NCBI GenBank assembly: GCA_016795505.1
Contig: JAEUHH010000062.1
Coordinates: forward strand, 1-64,000
From: Verrucomicrobiales bacterium
Lineage (GTDB): Bacteria > Verrucomicrobiota > Verrucomicrobiia > Verrucomicrobiales > DEV007
Direction of reading: 5' to 3'
DNA: 64,000 bases
Numbering within the stretch: position 1 is the stretch's first letter; each line of letters opens with the position of its first letter. This document shows, piece by piece, positions 15,138 to 23,245 of the stretch. A model generated the notes under the pieces. It ran no database searches. It was not told the DNA's origin and saw only the letters and a program-made list of their open reading frames with translations. Position numbers and translations under genes: made by a program.

Positions 15138-17915
15138 TCACCGCCGCTTCATCGCCCGGACCAGATCGGCGACCAGCTTCTTCAGCGCGTCCGCGCGCTT
15201 GGGGCCGAATAGATCGCTGGTTTGCAACTCATAGAGCAATACGTCACCCACCGAAATGGCGGGGATGTCGCATTCTTCGAGCCGGACCGGAAAAATGAAG
15301 GCGTTGTCGTCCAGCATTTCTTGGTGCATGAGCACGGCCGTTTTCACCTCAAACTTGGCGACCGTGCGATCTCGGTCATCCACGCTATGCGACCAGCAGG
15401 ACACCACGGCGTTCGCTTTCAGGACGGCGTCCCTCACCTTCGGACGCCACTCTGTGCCATTTCGGATGTGATGTTTGTCCCACCAAACTTGCAGCCCTTC
15501 TTTCTTCAGCGCCTCGCGTAGCGCCTCGATGGCTTCGATATCCTCGCCCAGGTAGGACAAAAAGACGTAGGGCGGTTTTGGGGGTGCCTCGTCATCGACC
15601 TCTTCGCCGTCCATCATGAAATCTCCCAGCCGTCTCGGAGTCTTGGGTGGGGCGGACGAAGCCAAAGGCCCGAGGAGATCGGCGACGACGATTTCCTGAA
15701 AGCCGTGTTTGCCCATATGGCGCGGGTACTTTTTCAGATCTTTCCTTTCCGCCTCTTCCAGTTCGGCCAGCGGGATCGGTGGCGCGTCCGGAAAGTCCGG
15801 ATGGGGCACCAGCCATTCCACGTTCAGTTCGCGATAGGAGCGGTGAATCTCCTCCAAATGCCGCCGCAGCACGGCCAGCAATTCCCCCGGTTTCCTGCCG
15901 GTGCCCGCCACCGTGAAGGCGATTTCCCCCTGGCCGCCCCGGATCTCGTCCCAGCGGGCGTGGACCGAGGACTGGCAACCAGATGGGGCGTCACCCTCCA
16001 GCACGATCCCGTCGCGCCACCAGAGCTGTCGGGGCGACAGTTCGTGGGTCTTGGGGATCAGGCGACTGATCACCCCCACCGGCAGGGTTTCGTAGCGGCA
16101 GATCAAGCGCAAGGCGGAGCGCGGCGGGGCGAGTCCCTCCAGGACCGCCTCAGCCGCCTCGCTCGGACTTTGTTGGAGTTGCGGCGGCACGATCCAGTTG
16201 CCCCCGCTCTCGAAAGCCAGCTCATGGGCCTCCATCACCTTCAGCAGCCAGGCACAGTCCGACGCCGAGTAGCGGGCCGGGTCGAGCCAGCAGCTCAGAT
16301 CCCCGTCGTGGATCAGCCCTTGGGCATTCGCCAGCTCCTTGTGATTCAGCACCTGGTAGAGCCCGCTGGTCAGCCACTCCGGCTCCAGCAGGGCGCGGTC
16401 GTTGTCCTTCACTTTGGAGATGCGCACCAGCAGCCCGGCGTGATCCAGGCAGGCGAGCAGGGCATTGCGACCGCCGGCCTCCTTCAGCCCGGCATCGGCA
16501 CAGACCTGGGCGTAGTAATCGAGATTTACGTGGAATTTCCCGTCCTGCTTCAGGGCGGCCATTTTCTCCTTCACCGCGAAATACTCCGGCGCCCAGGGCA
16601 GCCAGGGTTCCCGCAGTGCGGCCAGTTCGGCGAAAAGCGCTTCCTCCAGTTTCTCCAGCCCCACTCCGGTGGTGCAACTGGTGGGAAACAGCGCCTTCTC
16701 CGGAAAATTCTCCCCGCACTCGGCTGGAAGATCGCGCTCGGTCAGCGGGCAGGACCCATCGTCGCAATGATTCAGCGCCACCAACACCCGAGCATTTTTG
16801 GCCTGGGCGCGGATCAGCTTCATCCAATAGCGGATCTTCGTGGCGGGATCGTCTCCGCCCTTGTTGACGACCAGGATGTAAACTGCCCCCTCGCCCAGAA
16901 AGAGCTTCTGGTGGGTCTCGTGCATCAATTCCTGCCCGCCGAAGTCCCACACTCGCACCATCAACTCCCCTTTGCCGGGAATGTCGGGGATATGCCATTC
17001 CAGAATGTCCACGCCCAGAGTCTGCTTTCGCTTCTTGGCATCGGCCCTTTTCCGATTCACCAGCCAGTTCGCCACCGAGGACTTGCCAGCCATGCCATCG
17101 CCCACCAGCACCACGCGGGCTTCGCGGAAGGGGCGGGCAGTGTGCGCTGCCTTCGCCTTCTGCTGGTCGAAATAGGTGGTCAGGATGTCCCGCGGGCGGG
17201 CAGGGCGAGCAGAAAAGGCGCGGACTTCAATCCTGCGTGGCCCCAACACGGAATCCGGCAACTCCAATTTCGGGTTATCGTGGAGGAATAGCTCCTTGAG
17301 CGTGCCGCGCCGCGACAAAGTGAAAAGTTCCGGCGGCAAACTTTGTAGCTGGCAACCGGACAAGTGGAGACCTTTTAAACTGTATAGGCGGCCAATTGCA
17401 GGGGGGATCTGACACAGCGGGTTCTTGTCAAGAAAGAGTTCAGTTAGACCCGGTTGGCTCAATACCGAGCCTGGCACCTCAGATAGGCCGCAACCCCAGA
17501 GATACAAGATCTCCAGTGCCGGCGGAAGCGGGAACTCGTCAGGATCTACGTTCAGATCGTTTCCACCCAAGTTAAGGAATCGAATAGAAGCCATCTCTCC
17601 CAGCCACTCTGGAACGTGGCGCAGGCCGACAGATCTCAAGGCCAATTGACGCAGTTTCGACAGCCGGCGAAACCCTTTGGGAAGCGTAGAAAGAGTCGCG
17701 TCAGCAATGATTAGTGTCTTTAAATGCGAAAGGGAAAACAGGCTTTCCGGCAGTGCCGGGAGGGCCCCGGAAAGGGTTCCGTCAAATACGGAACCATCTG
17801 GCTGACTCCAAGCTTTGCTCCTTAGACCCAAATAGAGCTCGGGCGCCTTTTCCCGCGCACATCTGGCAATCGCCTCCTCCGCTTCCTGAAATACGATCTT
17901 CTCCTCAGCAGTCAT
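15138..17915 (-). CDS. LRR-ROCO GTPase with C-terminal TIR domain
   Basis: The 925-residue protein has leucine-rich repeats (about residues 60-235, units like LRQLALRSVGLRHVP). A Roc GTPase domain follows with P-loop GDGMAGKS (272-279), WDFGGQE (323-329) and NHCD (382-385) in the place of NKxD. A COR-like region covers about 440-720. The TIR domain starts at about 782 (YVFLSYLGED, LQVWWDKHHI, WSHSV), and Glu856 in AKFEVKTAV sits where TIR NADases keep their catalytic glutamate. No signal peptide or membrane segment is present. The likely model is a cytoplasmic sensor in which LRRs detect a trigger, Roc-COR switches and TIR consumes NAD or signals. It is convergent with the mod operon, 17 bp away, and appears monocistronic. 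Confidence 0.88.
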   Translation of the reverse strand: MTAEEKIVFQEAEEAIARCAREKAPELYLGLRSKAWSQPDGSVFDGTLSGALPALPESLFSLSHLKTLIIADATLSTLPKGFRRLSKLRQLALRSVGLRHVPEWLGEMASIRFLNLGGNDLNVDPDEFPLPPALEILYLWGCGLSEVPGSVLSQPGLTELFLDKNPLCQIPPAIGRLYSLKGLHLSGCQLQSLPPELFTLSRRGTLKELFLHDNPKLELPDSVLGPRRIEVRAFSARPARPRDILTTYFDQQKAKAAHTARPFREARVVLVGDGMAGKSSVANWLVNRKRADAKKRKQTLGVDILEWHIPDIPGKGELMVRVWDFGGQELMHETHQKLFLGEGAVYILVVNKGGDDPATKIRYWMKLIRAQAKNARVLVALNHCDDGSCPLTERDLPAECGENFPEKALFPTSCTTGVGLEKLEEALFAELAALREPWLPWAPEYFAVKEKMAALKQDGKFHVNLDYYAQVCADAGLKEAGGRNALLACLDHAGLLVRISKVKDNDRALLEPEWLTSGLYQVLNHKELANAQGLIHDGDLSCWLDPARYSASDCAWLLKVMEAHELAFESGGNWIVPPQLQQSPSEAAEAVLEGLAPPRSALRLICRYETLPVGVISRLIPKTHELSPRQLWWRDGIVLEGDAPSGCQSSVHARWDEIRGGQGEIAFTVAGTGRKPGELLAVLRRHLEEIHRSYRELNVEWLVPHPDFPDAPPIPLAELEEAERKDLKKYPRHMGKHGFQEIVVADLLGPLASSAPPKTPRRLGDFMMDGEEVDDEAPPKPPYVFLSYLGEDIEAIEALREALKKEGLQVWWDKHHIRNGTEWRPKVRDAVLKANAVVSCWSHSVDDRDRTVAKFEVKTAVLMHQEMLDDNAFIFPVRLEECDIPAISVGDVLLYELQTSDLFGPKRADALKKLVADLVRAMKRR

Positions 17916-18285
17916 GGCACAGGGTATGGCAAAGGTTCATTTCTCCAGCAGGAACACCCAAAAGCCTTGGCCGAGCCACCACCGCCCCAATCACCCCGCC
18001 ACTGCCACAGGCTCGCGACGGCGGAAGCGAAGGCGGGCGGGAGGACCGAGCCCAAGTTCGCTTAGGTGACCGCGATTCCTCCCCGCGTCAAGTCCGGCCC
18101 AATGTCGCTGGAAACAGGCGGAGAGATCGGAAACCGGAAAAGCAGGCCCACCCAAAGAAGCGGCACAAAAACCCCATCCAGCGGCGGACTGCCGCGCCGG
18201 ACGCCTCCTCTCGGATCGAAAAAACCGGTCCGTCAGCCCCGAAGTCGGTCCCCCCGGGCTGGAGACGCGCCCTTTTGCCAAAAGC

Positions 18286-18738
18286 TTACCTCTCCAACCC
18301 GTCGGCGAGCCTCTCCAACCCGTCGGCGAGCCTCTCCAACTCGTCGGCGACCCTCTCCAACTTGTCGGCAACCCTCTCCAACCCGTCGGCGGACCTCTCC
18401 AACCCGTCGGCGACCCTCTCCAATCCGTCGGCGACCCTCTCCAACCCGTCGGCAGGCCTCTCCAACTCGTCGGCGGCGTTCTCCCAGCAATCGAGCTTGC
18501 CGTGGCTCCGTTTCCGGATTCGCCTCGACGGCTCCCATGGACTTCCCCACCGCTTCCCATGGCCCGATCCGGGCTCCGACTCCGATTCCCACCCCAAGCT
18601 AGACCCCATCGGGCCCGCGCCGACCGGCTCCGCCCCGGGGGATCCCACTCCGTTGACCGGCTCCCGATCCTTGGCGAGACGGGTTGAACCCTCGTTTACG
18701 AACCGCCTCGGAACTTTTTCCGAAAAAAGGCTTGCCAA
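18286..18738 (-). CDS. Doubtful small protein ending in a heptad coiled coil
   Basis: A reverse frame of 150 residues starts at MASLFSEKVP and ends with about nine ERLADGL-type heptads, with the TAA falling immediately after the last unit. In this reading the d-position leucine never changes and the a position is mostly Leu or Val, as expected for a selected coiled coil. The forward reading instead varies Ser/Thr/Asp/Gly. The N-terminal half has no recognisable features. No good ribosome binding site was seen. It may be a chance frame. Confidence 0.25.
   Translation of the reverse strand: MASLFSEKVPRRFVNEGSTRLAKDREPVNGVGSPGAEPVGAGPMGSSLGWESESEPGSGHGKRWGSPWEPSRRIRKRSHGKLDCWENAADELERPADGLERVADGLERVADGLERSADGLERVADKLERVADELERLADGLERLADGLER
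18290..18478. repeat. 21-bp minisatellite, nine copies
   Basis: Nine head-to-tail units of 21 bp (consensus CTCTCCAACCCGTCGGCGA plus two variable bases) are followed by one decayed unit. Being a multiple of three, the array reads as a seven-residue repeat on both strands: SNPSASL forward and ERLADGL reverse. There are no spacers between units, so it is not a CRISPR. Confidence 0.92.
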
Positions 18739-18774
18739 AAAATCCGAAAAAGAGGCAAATGCCTCGTCGCCCCT

Positions 18775-19674
18775 ATGCCAGAGCCAATCACATGGGATTC
18801 CGGAGTGAGCTACGATCAGCCAGGGATCGTGTGGGATGGCTTTTTGCCAGAGGAGGCGCCGCCACCCACCACCCCACCTCTACCACCCAACCTGAACCCC
18901 CTGTCTCCGACCATGAACCTGAACACCAGCATCGACTTCCTCAAAGACCGCGTGGACAAGACCCGCAGCGTGCAGGCGAGCATCGCCGCCACCTGGATCT
19001 GGCCCGGCCGGACCCTCGCCGAATGGGACGCCGACAGCGGGGCGCTCGACAAATCCGTCGAAAACAGCCTCGCCCACCTCGCCACCGAGGCCCACACCCG
19101 CGCCGAGGCCGCCCGCGGCGATCTCGATACCCGGCTCGGCGTGATCCACGCCCAGACCGTGGCCGTGGCCGGCATCATGCGCGTGCGCGCCCAGCGCCAG
19201 CCCGAGTTGAAACCAGTGGTCGACGAACTCAGCGCCCGCGCCGACTCCCGCGACGGCATCGAAAAGGAGGGCACCACCCTGCTCTCCGCTTGGAAGCTCG
19301 AATTCGGCGGCGCCGCCTTCGTCCCCGGTCCGGGCCTCGACTACGAGTCCTTCCGCCAGCTTTTCCACGGCCATCCCGGTGATCCCGCCGCCACCCCGCC
19401 CGTGCCGGCCCTGCCCACCCTGCGCGATTTGAAGGAAGCCTACTCCGACCTCTCCACCGTCGACCGCCGCGAAGCCGGCCGTCTCAACGCCAAGCTGATG
19501 ACGGTGGAACGCGACTGTCAGGACTGGTACGCCGAAGCCACCAAGCTCTTCGTCGCCGGCACCGAAATCGGCGACCTGATCCGCTCCCAGGTGCCAACGA
19601 CGACGGATTATGCGGGGACGCCGGAGGAGGAGGAGCCGACGGAGCCGGAGGAACCGACGCCCCCGACTGAATAA
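18775..19674 (+). CDS. Uncharacterised protein with Pro/Glu-rich tail
   Basis: The 299-residue protein starts MPEPITWDSG. A start at the internal Met (18913, MNLNTSIDFL) is also possible. After a proline-rich linker (about residues 28-45) comes a mostly helical body (TLAEWDADSGALDKSVENSL and more). The C-terminus is acidic and proline-rich (EEEEPTEPEEPTPP). No signal peptide, membrane helix or catalytic motif was seen. I do not recognise the family with certainty. The codon pattern is strongly GC-biased at third positions, like the core genes, so it is probably a real gene. It is followed by a toxin-antitoxin-like pair but not obviously linked to it. Confidence 0.65.
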   Translation: MPEPITWDSGVSYDQPGIVWDGFLPEEAPPPTTPPLPPNLNPLSPTMNLNTSIDFLKDRVDKTRSVQASIAATWIWPGRTLAEWDADSGALDKSVENSLAHLATEAHTRAEAARGDLDTRLGVIHAQTVAVAGIMRVRAQRQPELKPVVDELSARADSRDGIEKEGTTLLSAWKLEFGGAAFVPGPGLDYESFRQLFHGHPGDPAATPPVPALPTLRDLKEAYSDLSTVDRREAGRLNAKLMTVERDCQDWYAEATKLFVAGTEIGDLIRSQVPTTTDYAGTPEEEEPTEPEEPTPPTE

Positions 19675-19763
19675 AAGAGCGTTCGCAATCGCGCGGCGGG
19701 CTCCATGAGCAAGCGATTGCCTCGTTCGGGGAAATCACGGATGATCATTTCCACCAGCCTCCC

Positions 19764-20198
19764 ATGCGCCTCTACCTCGACAATTGCTGTTTCAATCGGC
19801 CCTTCGACGATCAGTCCCAGATGCGGGTGCGTCTGGAGACAGAGGCTAAGCTGGCGATCCAGCGTGAGGTCCGAGACGGTCTTGTGGAGTTGGCTTGGTC
19901 TTACCTGTTGGACTATGAGAATGCCGCCAACCCAAGCGAAGAACGCAGGGAAAGCATCACAGTATGGCGAAAATACGCCGTCATAGACACCGCACAGTCG
20001 GAGGAGATCCTGGACATGGCTCACGCTATTCACCAAGAGGGAATCAGGGAATTGGATGCACTCCATCTCGCGGCGGCAATTTCGCTGAAATGCGATATCT
20101 TCCTCACTACCGACAGAGGAATCCTCAAGCGCCGAGAGAAGCTTTCGGGCATTCGGATACTCAACCCCATCGATTATTATGCGAACTCCTATGACTGA
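19764..20198 (+). CDS. PIN-domain protein, VapC-like toxin
   Basis: The 144-residue protein begins MRLYLDNCCFNRPFDD, where Asp6 is the first acidic residue of the PIN nuclease site. RELDALHLAAA and FLTTDRGIL supply the middle and last acidic positions. PIN toxins cleave RNA, commonly tRNA or rRNA. The gene overlaps the following small gene by 20 bp, with the toxin placed first, opposite to the usual VapBC order. No signal peptide is present. Base composition is lower in GC than the neighbouring core genes, in keeping with a mobile toxin-antitoxin pair. Confidence 0.8.
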   Translation: MRLYLDNCCFNRPFDDQSQMRVRLETEAKLAIQREVRDGLVELAWSYLLDYENAANPSEERRESITVWRKYAVIDTAQSEEILDMAHAIHQEGIRELDALHLAAAISLKCDIFLTTDRGILKRREKLSGIRILNPIDYYANSYD

Positions 20199-20397
20199 CT
20201 CGGAAATCCGGTCCTATGGCGCTGCTGCCTTGATGGAATCGCTGGGCGCCGTCGATGCGGAGCGTTTCATTACCTTGATCCTGCGTGAGCCATTTGACTA
20301 CACGCAATGGAGGAAATCGCTTTTTGAGGGGCGGTCGGTTGAGGATATCAGCGCCGCGGCGGCGAAGCGTCGGGAAGAAGCGGATCGGATAGACTAA
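20179..20397 (+). CDS. Small partner of the PIN protein, candidate antitoxin
   Basis: The 72-residue protein starts inside the end of the PIN gene; Met5 (MTDSEIRSYG) is an alternative start. It is helical and charged, with FDYTQWRKSLFEGRSVEDISAAA followed by a basic/acidic tail. No ribbon-helix-helix or AbrB motif is obvious. Overlap and translational coupling with the PIN gene make it the natural antitoxin candidate. I recall such short partners next to PIN genes in other bacteria, but no named family can be assigned here. Confidence 0.6.
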   Translation: MRTPMTDSEIRSYGAAALMESLGAVDAERFITLILREPFDYTQWRKSLFEGRSVEDISAAAAKRREEADRID

Positions 20398-20582
20398 GAG
20401 GGAAAACTCGGTCCCATTCTTCCGCACTTTCTCGCCAAACGGAGAGCCTCGGTTTCGTCGACATCGACGTTCAGACACAGGGCAGCCGCCCCCATGTCCG
20501 CGAAGATTTGCGTGTTCTCATCGCTTCGTTGGGGTCACACTCTGCCGACGATTTGCACTCCGGAAGAGCTGCTTTCCACGCC

Positions 20583-20810
20583 ATGAAGACAGTGCCCGCG
20601 CCTGACAACCTCGCCGAAATCTGGGCGATCAAAGACGCCTTGTCGGCGAGGCACGGCCACAGCCTCAAGGCCACGTGCCGGGCGCTCTATGCCGAGCAGG
20701 CCAAACATCCGGAGGATTTCGTCAATCTCGGAGCCGCCGGGGAGCCAGAGGCCGCCGCAAGGCCCAAGCAAAAGCCAGAGCCAAAGGCCGCCACGGGCCG
20801 CAAGCGCTGA
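20583..20810 (+). CDS. Small hypothetical protein
   Basis: From the ATG at 20583 the frame gives 75 residues: MKTVPAPDNLAEIW, then AIKDALSARHGHSLKATCRALYAEQA, then a Lys/Pro-rich end. The helical middle looks like a conserved short family found beside toxin-antitoxin genes. The frame is open upstream to 20508, but that extension looks non-coding. The gene lies between two toxin-antitoxin-like units and may be a remnant of another. Function is unknown. Confidence 0.4.
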   Translation: MKTVPAPDNLAEIWAIKDALSARHGHSLKATCRALYAEQAKHPEDFVNLGAAGEPEAAARPKQKPEPKAATGRKR

Positions 20811-20815
20811 CCCGT

Positions 20816-20848
20816 CCCCCTCAATACGCCTTCGCAAACACCACCCGC
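20816..20848 (-). repeat. Duplicate of the 3' end of proS
   Basis: The 33 bp here are identical to 21291-21323. Read in reverse they encode RVVFAKAY and a stop, exactly the C-terminus of ProS. The flanks differ. This looks like a small duplication or the scar of a recombination event downstream of proS. Confidence 0.85.
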
Positions 20849-20898
20849 TGGCCCACCGGAAGAGGGAGATGGCTCCGCCAAGTCGGCGGCGATCTTTT

Positions 20899-21150
20899 TC
20901 ACCATGCCGTTTCCTCAGCCAATTCCTCCGCCGGATAATCCACCACCGGGATACCATAATGCCCCAACACGTCGATGAAGCCCCGTTTCGGGTAGCCGGC
21001 CAGTTCGGCGGCTTGTCCGAGCGAGAGGCGGCCCAGTTCAAAAAACTTGAGAGCCATCATCAAGCGGCCCTCGTCCGCATCGACAAAGGGCGGCAACTCG
21101 AACGGCGCTGGCGTGGCGGTGGCGGCGGACATGGGAAAGAAATAGCTCAC
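20899..21150 (-). CDS. UPF0175-family antitoxin-like protein
   Basis: The 83-residue protein carries ALKFFELGRLSLGQAAELAGYPKRGFIDVLGHYGIPVVDY, the hallmark helix-turn-helix-like region of UPF0175 proteins, which usually act as antitoxins to PIN/DUF3368 toxins. A start at Met7 (21132) is also possible. The expected toxin gene should follow on the reverse strand. The frame after the stop (MVKKIAADLAEPSPS) instead runs into a 33-bp copy of the end of proS at 20816-20848. The partner therefore seems lost or replaced. Confidence 0.75.
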   Translation of the reverse strand: MSYFFPMSAATATPAPFELPPFVDADEGRLMMALKFFELGRLSLGQAAELAGYPKRGFIDVLGHYGIPVVDYPAEELAEETAW

Positions 21151-21290
21151 TCCGGGATTGATGGCAATGCGGAAGCCGGCGCGGCGGACGCCGGCCGCCC
21201 ACAGATGGTCCTGCCTGTCAATCTGCTGGCCTCCCTGAATCTGTGGGAGATCCTTCCGTCCTTGCTATCCCTTTCATGCAAAGGGCGCGG

Positions 21291-21323
21291 CCCCCTCAAT
21301 ACGCCTTCGCAAACACCACCCGC
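21291..21323 (-). repeat. 3' end of proS, source copy of the 33-bp duplication
   Basis: This segment belongs to the real proS gene and includes its stop. An identical copy lies about 475 bp downstream in the direction of proS transcription, on the far side of the UPF0175 gene. Confidence 0.85.
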
Positions 21324-22807
21324 CCCTCGGCGGCTTTCCCCGTGCCGATGCAGGTGCCGGGGCCGCCGCGAAGGGCGGGGTCGTTCGGGATGCAGCGGAC
21401 GGTGATCTTCAACTCTTTGGCGAGGGCATCCTCGTCCTCGGCGGAGCCGGCCCAGTGGGCGAGGGCGAAGCCGCCGCCGGTCTGCTCGTTGGCGAAATAG
21501 GCTTTCAACTCGTCCATGGAGCCGACCTCGACCGTGTTGGCCTCGCGGAAGGCGGTGGCGCGCTCCAGCAGGGTGTCGTGAATCGATTGCAGGGTGGCGG
21601 TGATGCTGTCCACGGCCTCGGTCAGGGGGATGAAGGCCTTTTCCTTCGGTCCCTGGTCGCGGCGGGTCAGGGCGACGGACCCGCTCTCCAGATCGCGCGG
21701 CCCGATCTCGATGCGCACCGGCACGCCTTTCTTGATCCACTCCCAGTTCTTCACCCCGCCGCCGAGATCGCGCTCGTCCACCTCGACCCGCACGGGATCG
21801 CCGTGATAGCGCTGCCCACGGAGCTGGGTCGCGAGGTCGCGGCAGGCGGCCAGCACGGCGTCGCGGGTCTCGGGCTTCGGAGTGACGGGCAGGATCACCA
21901 CCTGCGTCGGGGCGATGCGGGGCGGCAGGATGATGCCGTCGTCGTCGCCGTGGGCCATGATCAGGGTGCCGATGAGGCGCGTGCTGACGCCCCAACTCGT
22001 CGTCCAGGCATGCTCGCGTCGGCCTTCGCGGCCCTCGAACTCGATGCCGGCGGCATGGGAGAAATTCTGCCCGAGGAAGTGGGACGTGCCGGCCTGGATC
22101 GCCTTTCGGTCCTGCACCATGGCCTCGACGGTGTAGGTGTTCAGCGCTCCGGGGAAGCGCTCGGCCTCGGTCTTCTCGCCGGGGATCACCGGGATGGCGA
22201 GGTGGTCGCGCAGGAAGCGCTCATAGACGCCGTGCATCAACTTCGTCTCGACCATGGCTTCCTCGGCGGTCTCGTGGGCGGTGTGGCCCTCCTGCCAGAG
22301 GAATTCCGCGGTGCGCAGGAACAGCCGCGGCCGCATCTCCCAGCGCATCACATTGGCCCATTGGTTGATCAGCAGGGGCAGGTCGCGGTAGCTCTGCACC
22401 CAGCGGGCAAAAGCCGCGCCGATGATGGTCTCGGAGGTGGGACGGATGACGAAGGGCTCGGTGAGTTTGCCGGAGGGCACCATCTTGCCATCGACCAGCT
22501 CGAGGCGGTGATGCGTGACCACGGCGCACTCGGTGGCGAAGCCCTCGACGTGGGTGGCCTCTTTTTCCAGATAGCTCACCGGGATGAGCAGGGGAAAGTA
22601 GGCGTTCTTGTGGCCGGTCTCTTTGAAATAGGCGTCGAGCTGGCGCTGGATGAGTTCCCAGATGCCGTAGCCCCACGGCTTGATGACCATGCAGCCGCGG
22701 ACTTCGGAATTCTCCGCCAGATCGGCGGCGCGGACGACCTGCTGATACCACTCCGGGAAATCTTCGGCGCGGGTGGGCGAGATGGCGTTTTGGGAGCCTT
22801 TGGACAT
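21296..22807 (-). CDS. proS: Prolyl-tRNA synthetase, short (archaeal/eukaryotic-like) type
   Basis: I place the start at the ATG at 22807 (MSKGSQNAISPTR), giving 503 residues; the frame upstream is repeat and spacer DNA. Motif 2 and neighbouring regions read FVIRPTSETIIG, NQWANVMRWEMRPRLFLRTAEFLWQEGHTAH, and SWGVSTRLIGTLIMAHGDDDG, all typical of the ProS class without the INS editing insert. The anticodon-binding and C-terminal domains follow and the chain ends in the aromatic YxxY-like FAKAY. It charges tRNA-Pro in the cytoplasm. A dispersed repeat lies about 70 bp before the start. Confidence 0.95.
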   Translation of the reverse strand: MSKGSQNAISPTRAEDFPEWYQQVVRAADLAENSEVRGCMVIKPWGYGIWELIQRQLDAYFKETGHKNAYFPLLIPVSYLEKEATHVEGFATECAVVTHHRLELVDGKMVPSGKLTEPFVIRPTSETIIGAAFARWVQSYRDLPLLINQWANVMRWEMRPRLFLRTAEFLWQEGHTAHETAEEAMVETKLMHGVYERFLRDHLAIPVIPGEKTEAERFPGALNTYTVEAMVQDRKAIQAGTSHFLGQNFSHAAGIEFEGREGRREHAWTTSWGVSTRLIGTLIMAHGDDDGIILPPRIAPTQVVILPVTPKPETRDAVLAACRDLATQLRGQRYHGDPVRVEVDERDLGGGVKNWEWIKKGVPVRIEIGPRDLESGSVALTRRDQGPKEKAFIPLTEAVDSITATLQSIHDTLLERATAFREANTVEVGSMDELKAYFANEQTGGGFALAHWAGSAEDEDALAKELKITVRCIPNDPALRGGPGTCIGTGKAAEGRVVFAKAY

Positions 22808-22877
22808 GGGTAGGGGGGGAGTAAAAGGTGATAGGTGGAAAAGGAAAATGGGCGGCCGGCGACGAGCGCGGGGATTT

Positions 22878-22934
22878 CCGATCAAAGAGGGTTGGTTCGC
22901 CGATGAGACAGGGTACGATCGGCGATCGAACCGG
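22878..22934. repeat. Dispersed palindromic repeat, copy A
   Basis: Three tandem units built on CCGATC...(A)CAGGGT or CCGGGT...GATCGG lie between proS and the small membrane-protein genes. See the separate finding for the family. Confidence 0.75.
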
Positions 22935-22988
22935 GTTGGATCGGAGGGCGAACCCTATTCATTCGCGGGCGGATTGCCAGCGGGGAAA

Positions 22989-23240
22989 TCAGAAGGTGTA
23001 TCCCATCCGGAAAAACAAAACGGTTTCTCCCGTGATCCATTGGTCGATCCTCACCAGCGGGCGAAACAGTGGTTCCATGCTTTGGGCGACCCGACCGGGC
23101 ACGAGTATCACCATCGGTCCCCGGTAGGGACTGAAAGAGGCCTGTAGCCTCCAATAGAGGTACGGCCCCACCCACAGCAGAAGCACGGCCCCCAGCACGC
23201 TGAGCCAATTCCACCGATGGCGTCGCAACCACTTTCGCAT
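22989..23240 (-). CDS. Small single-pass membrane protein, tandem paralogue 2
   Basis: The 83-residue protein has a basic N-terminus, one membrane helix (WLSVLGAVLLLWVGPYLYW) and a periplasm-facing remainder with PLVRIDQWITGETVLFFRMGY. It starts 5 bp after its neighbour at 23246-23584 and resembles it in the YxYWR motif and the PLxxxDxW...VLxxxxxY segment. The two are therefore tandem paralogues in one operon. No known family was recognised. It ends close to a dispersed repeat. Confidence 0.65.
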   Translation of the reverse strand: MRKWLRRHRWNWLSVLGAVLLLWVGPYLYWRLQASFSPYRGPMVILVPGRVAQSMEPLFRPLVRIDQWITGETVLFFRMGYTF

Positions 23241-23245
23241 CGGCG

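Larger units (their letters stand above)
17916..18774 (+). other. Intergenic region holding a minisatellite; no sure gene
   Basis: This stretch lies between the divergent LRR-ROCO-TIR gene and the next forward gene. It holds the 21-bp repeat at 18290-18478 and open frames on both strands that run through it. Apart from the repeat and a possible reverse coiled-coil frame, nothing here resembles a known gene. The promoter of the ROCO gene should be at its left end, but I could not pick one out. Confidence 0.5.

Noticed and set aside
15705-17291. A long forward frame opposite the LRR-ROCO-TIR gene
   Set aside because: It mirrors the real gene, is rich in Gln/His/Arg as shadows usually are, and has no recognisable domain.
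18290-18478. Possible CRISPR array
   Set aside because: The 21-bp units are joined directly without spacers and no cas gene is near, so it is a minisatellite.
21175-21195. GC-rich hairpin behind proS as a terminator
   Set aside because: The stem is only seven pairs (GCCGGCG with CGCCGGC) and no T-run follows on either strand, so the support is too weak for a feature.
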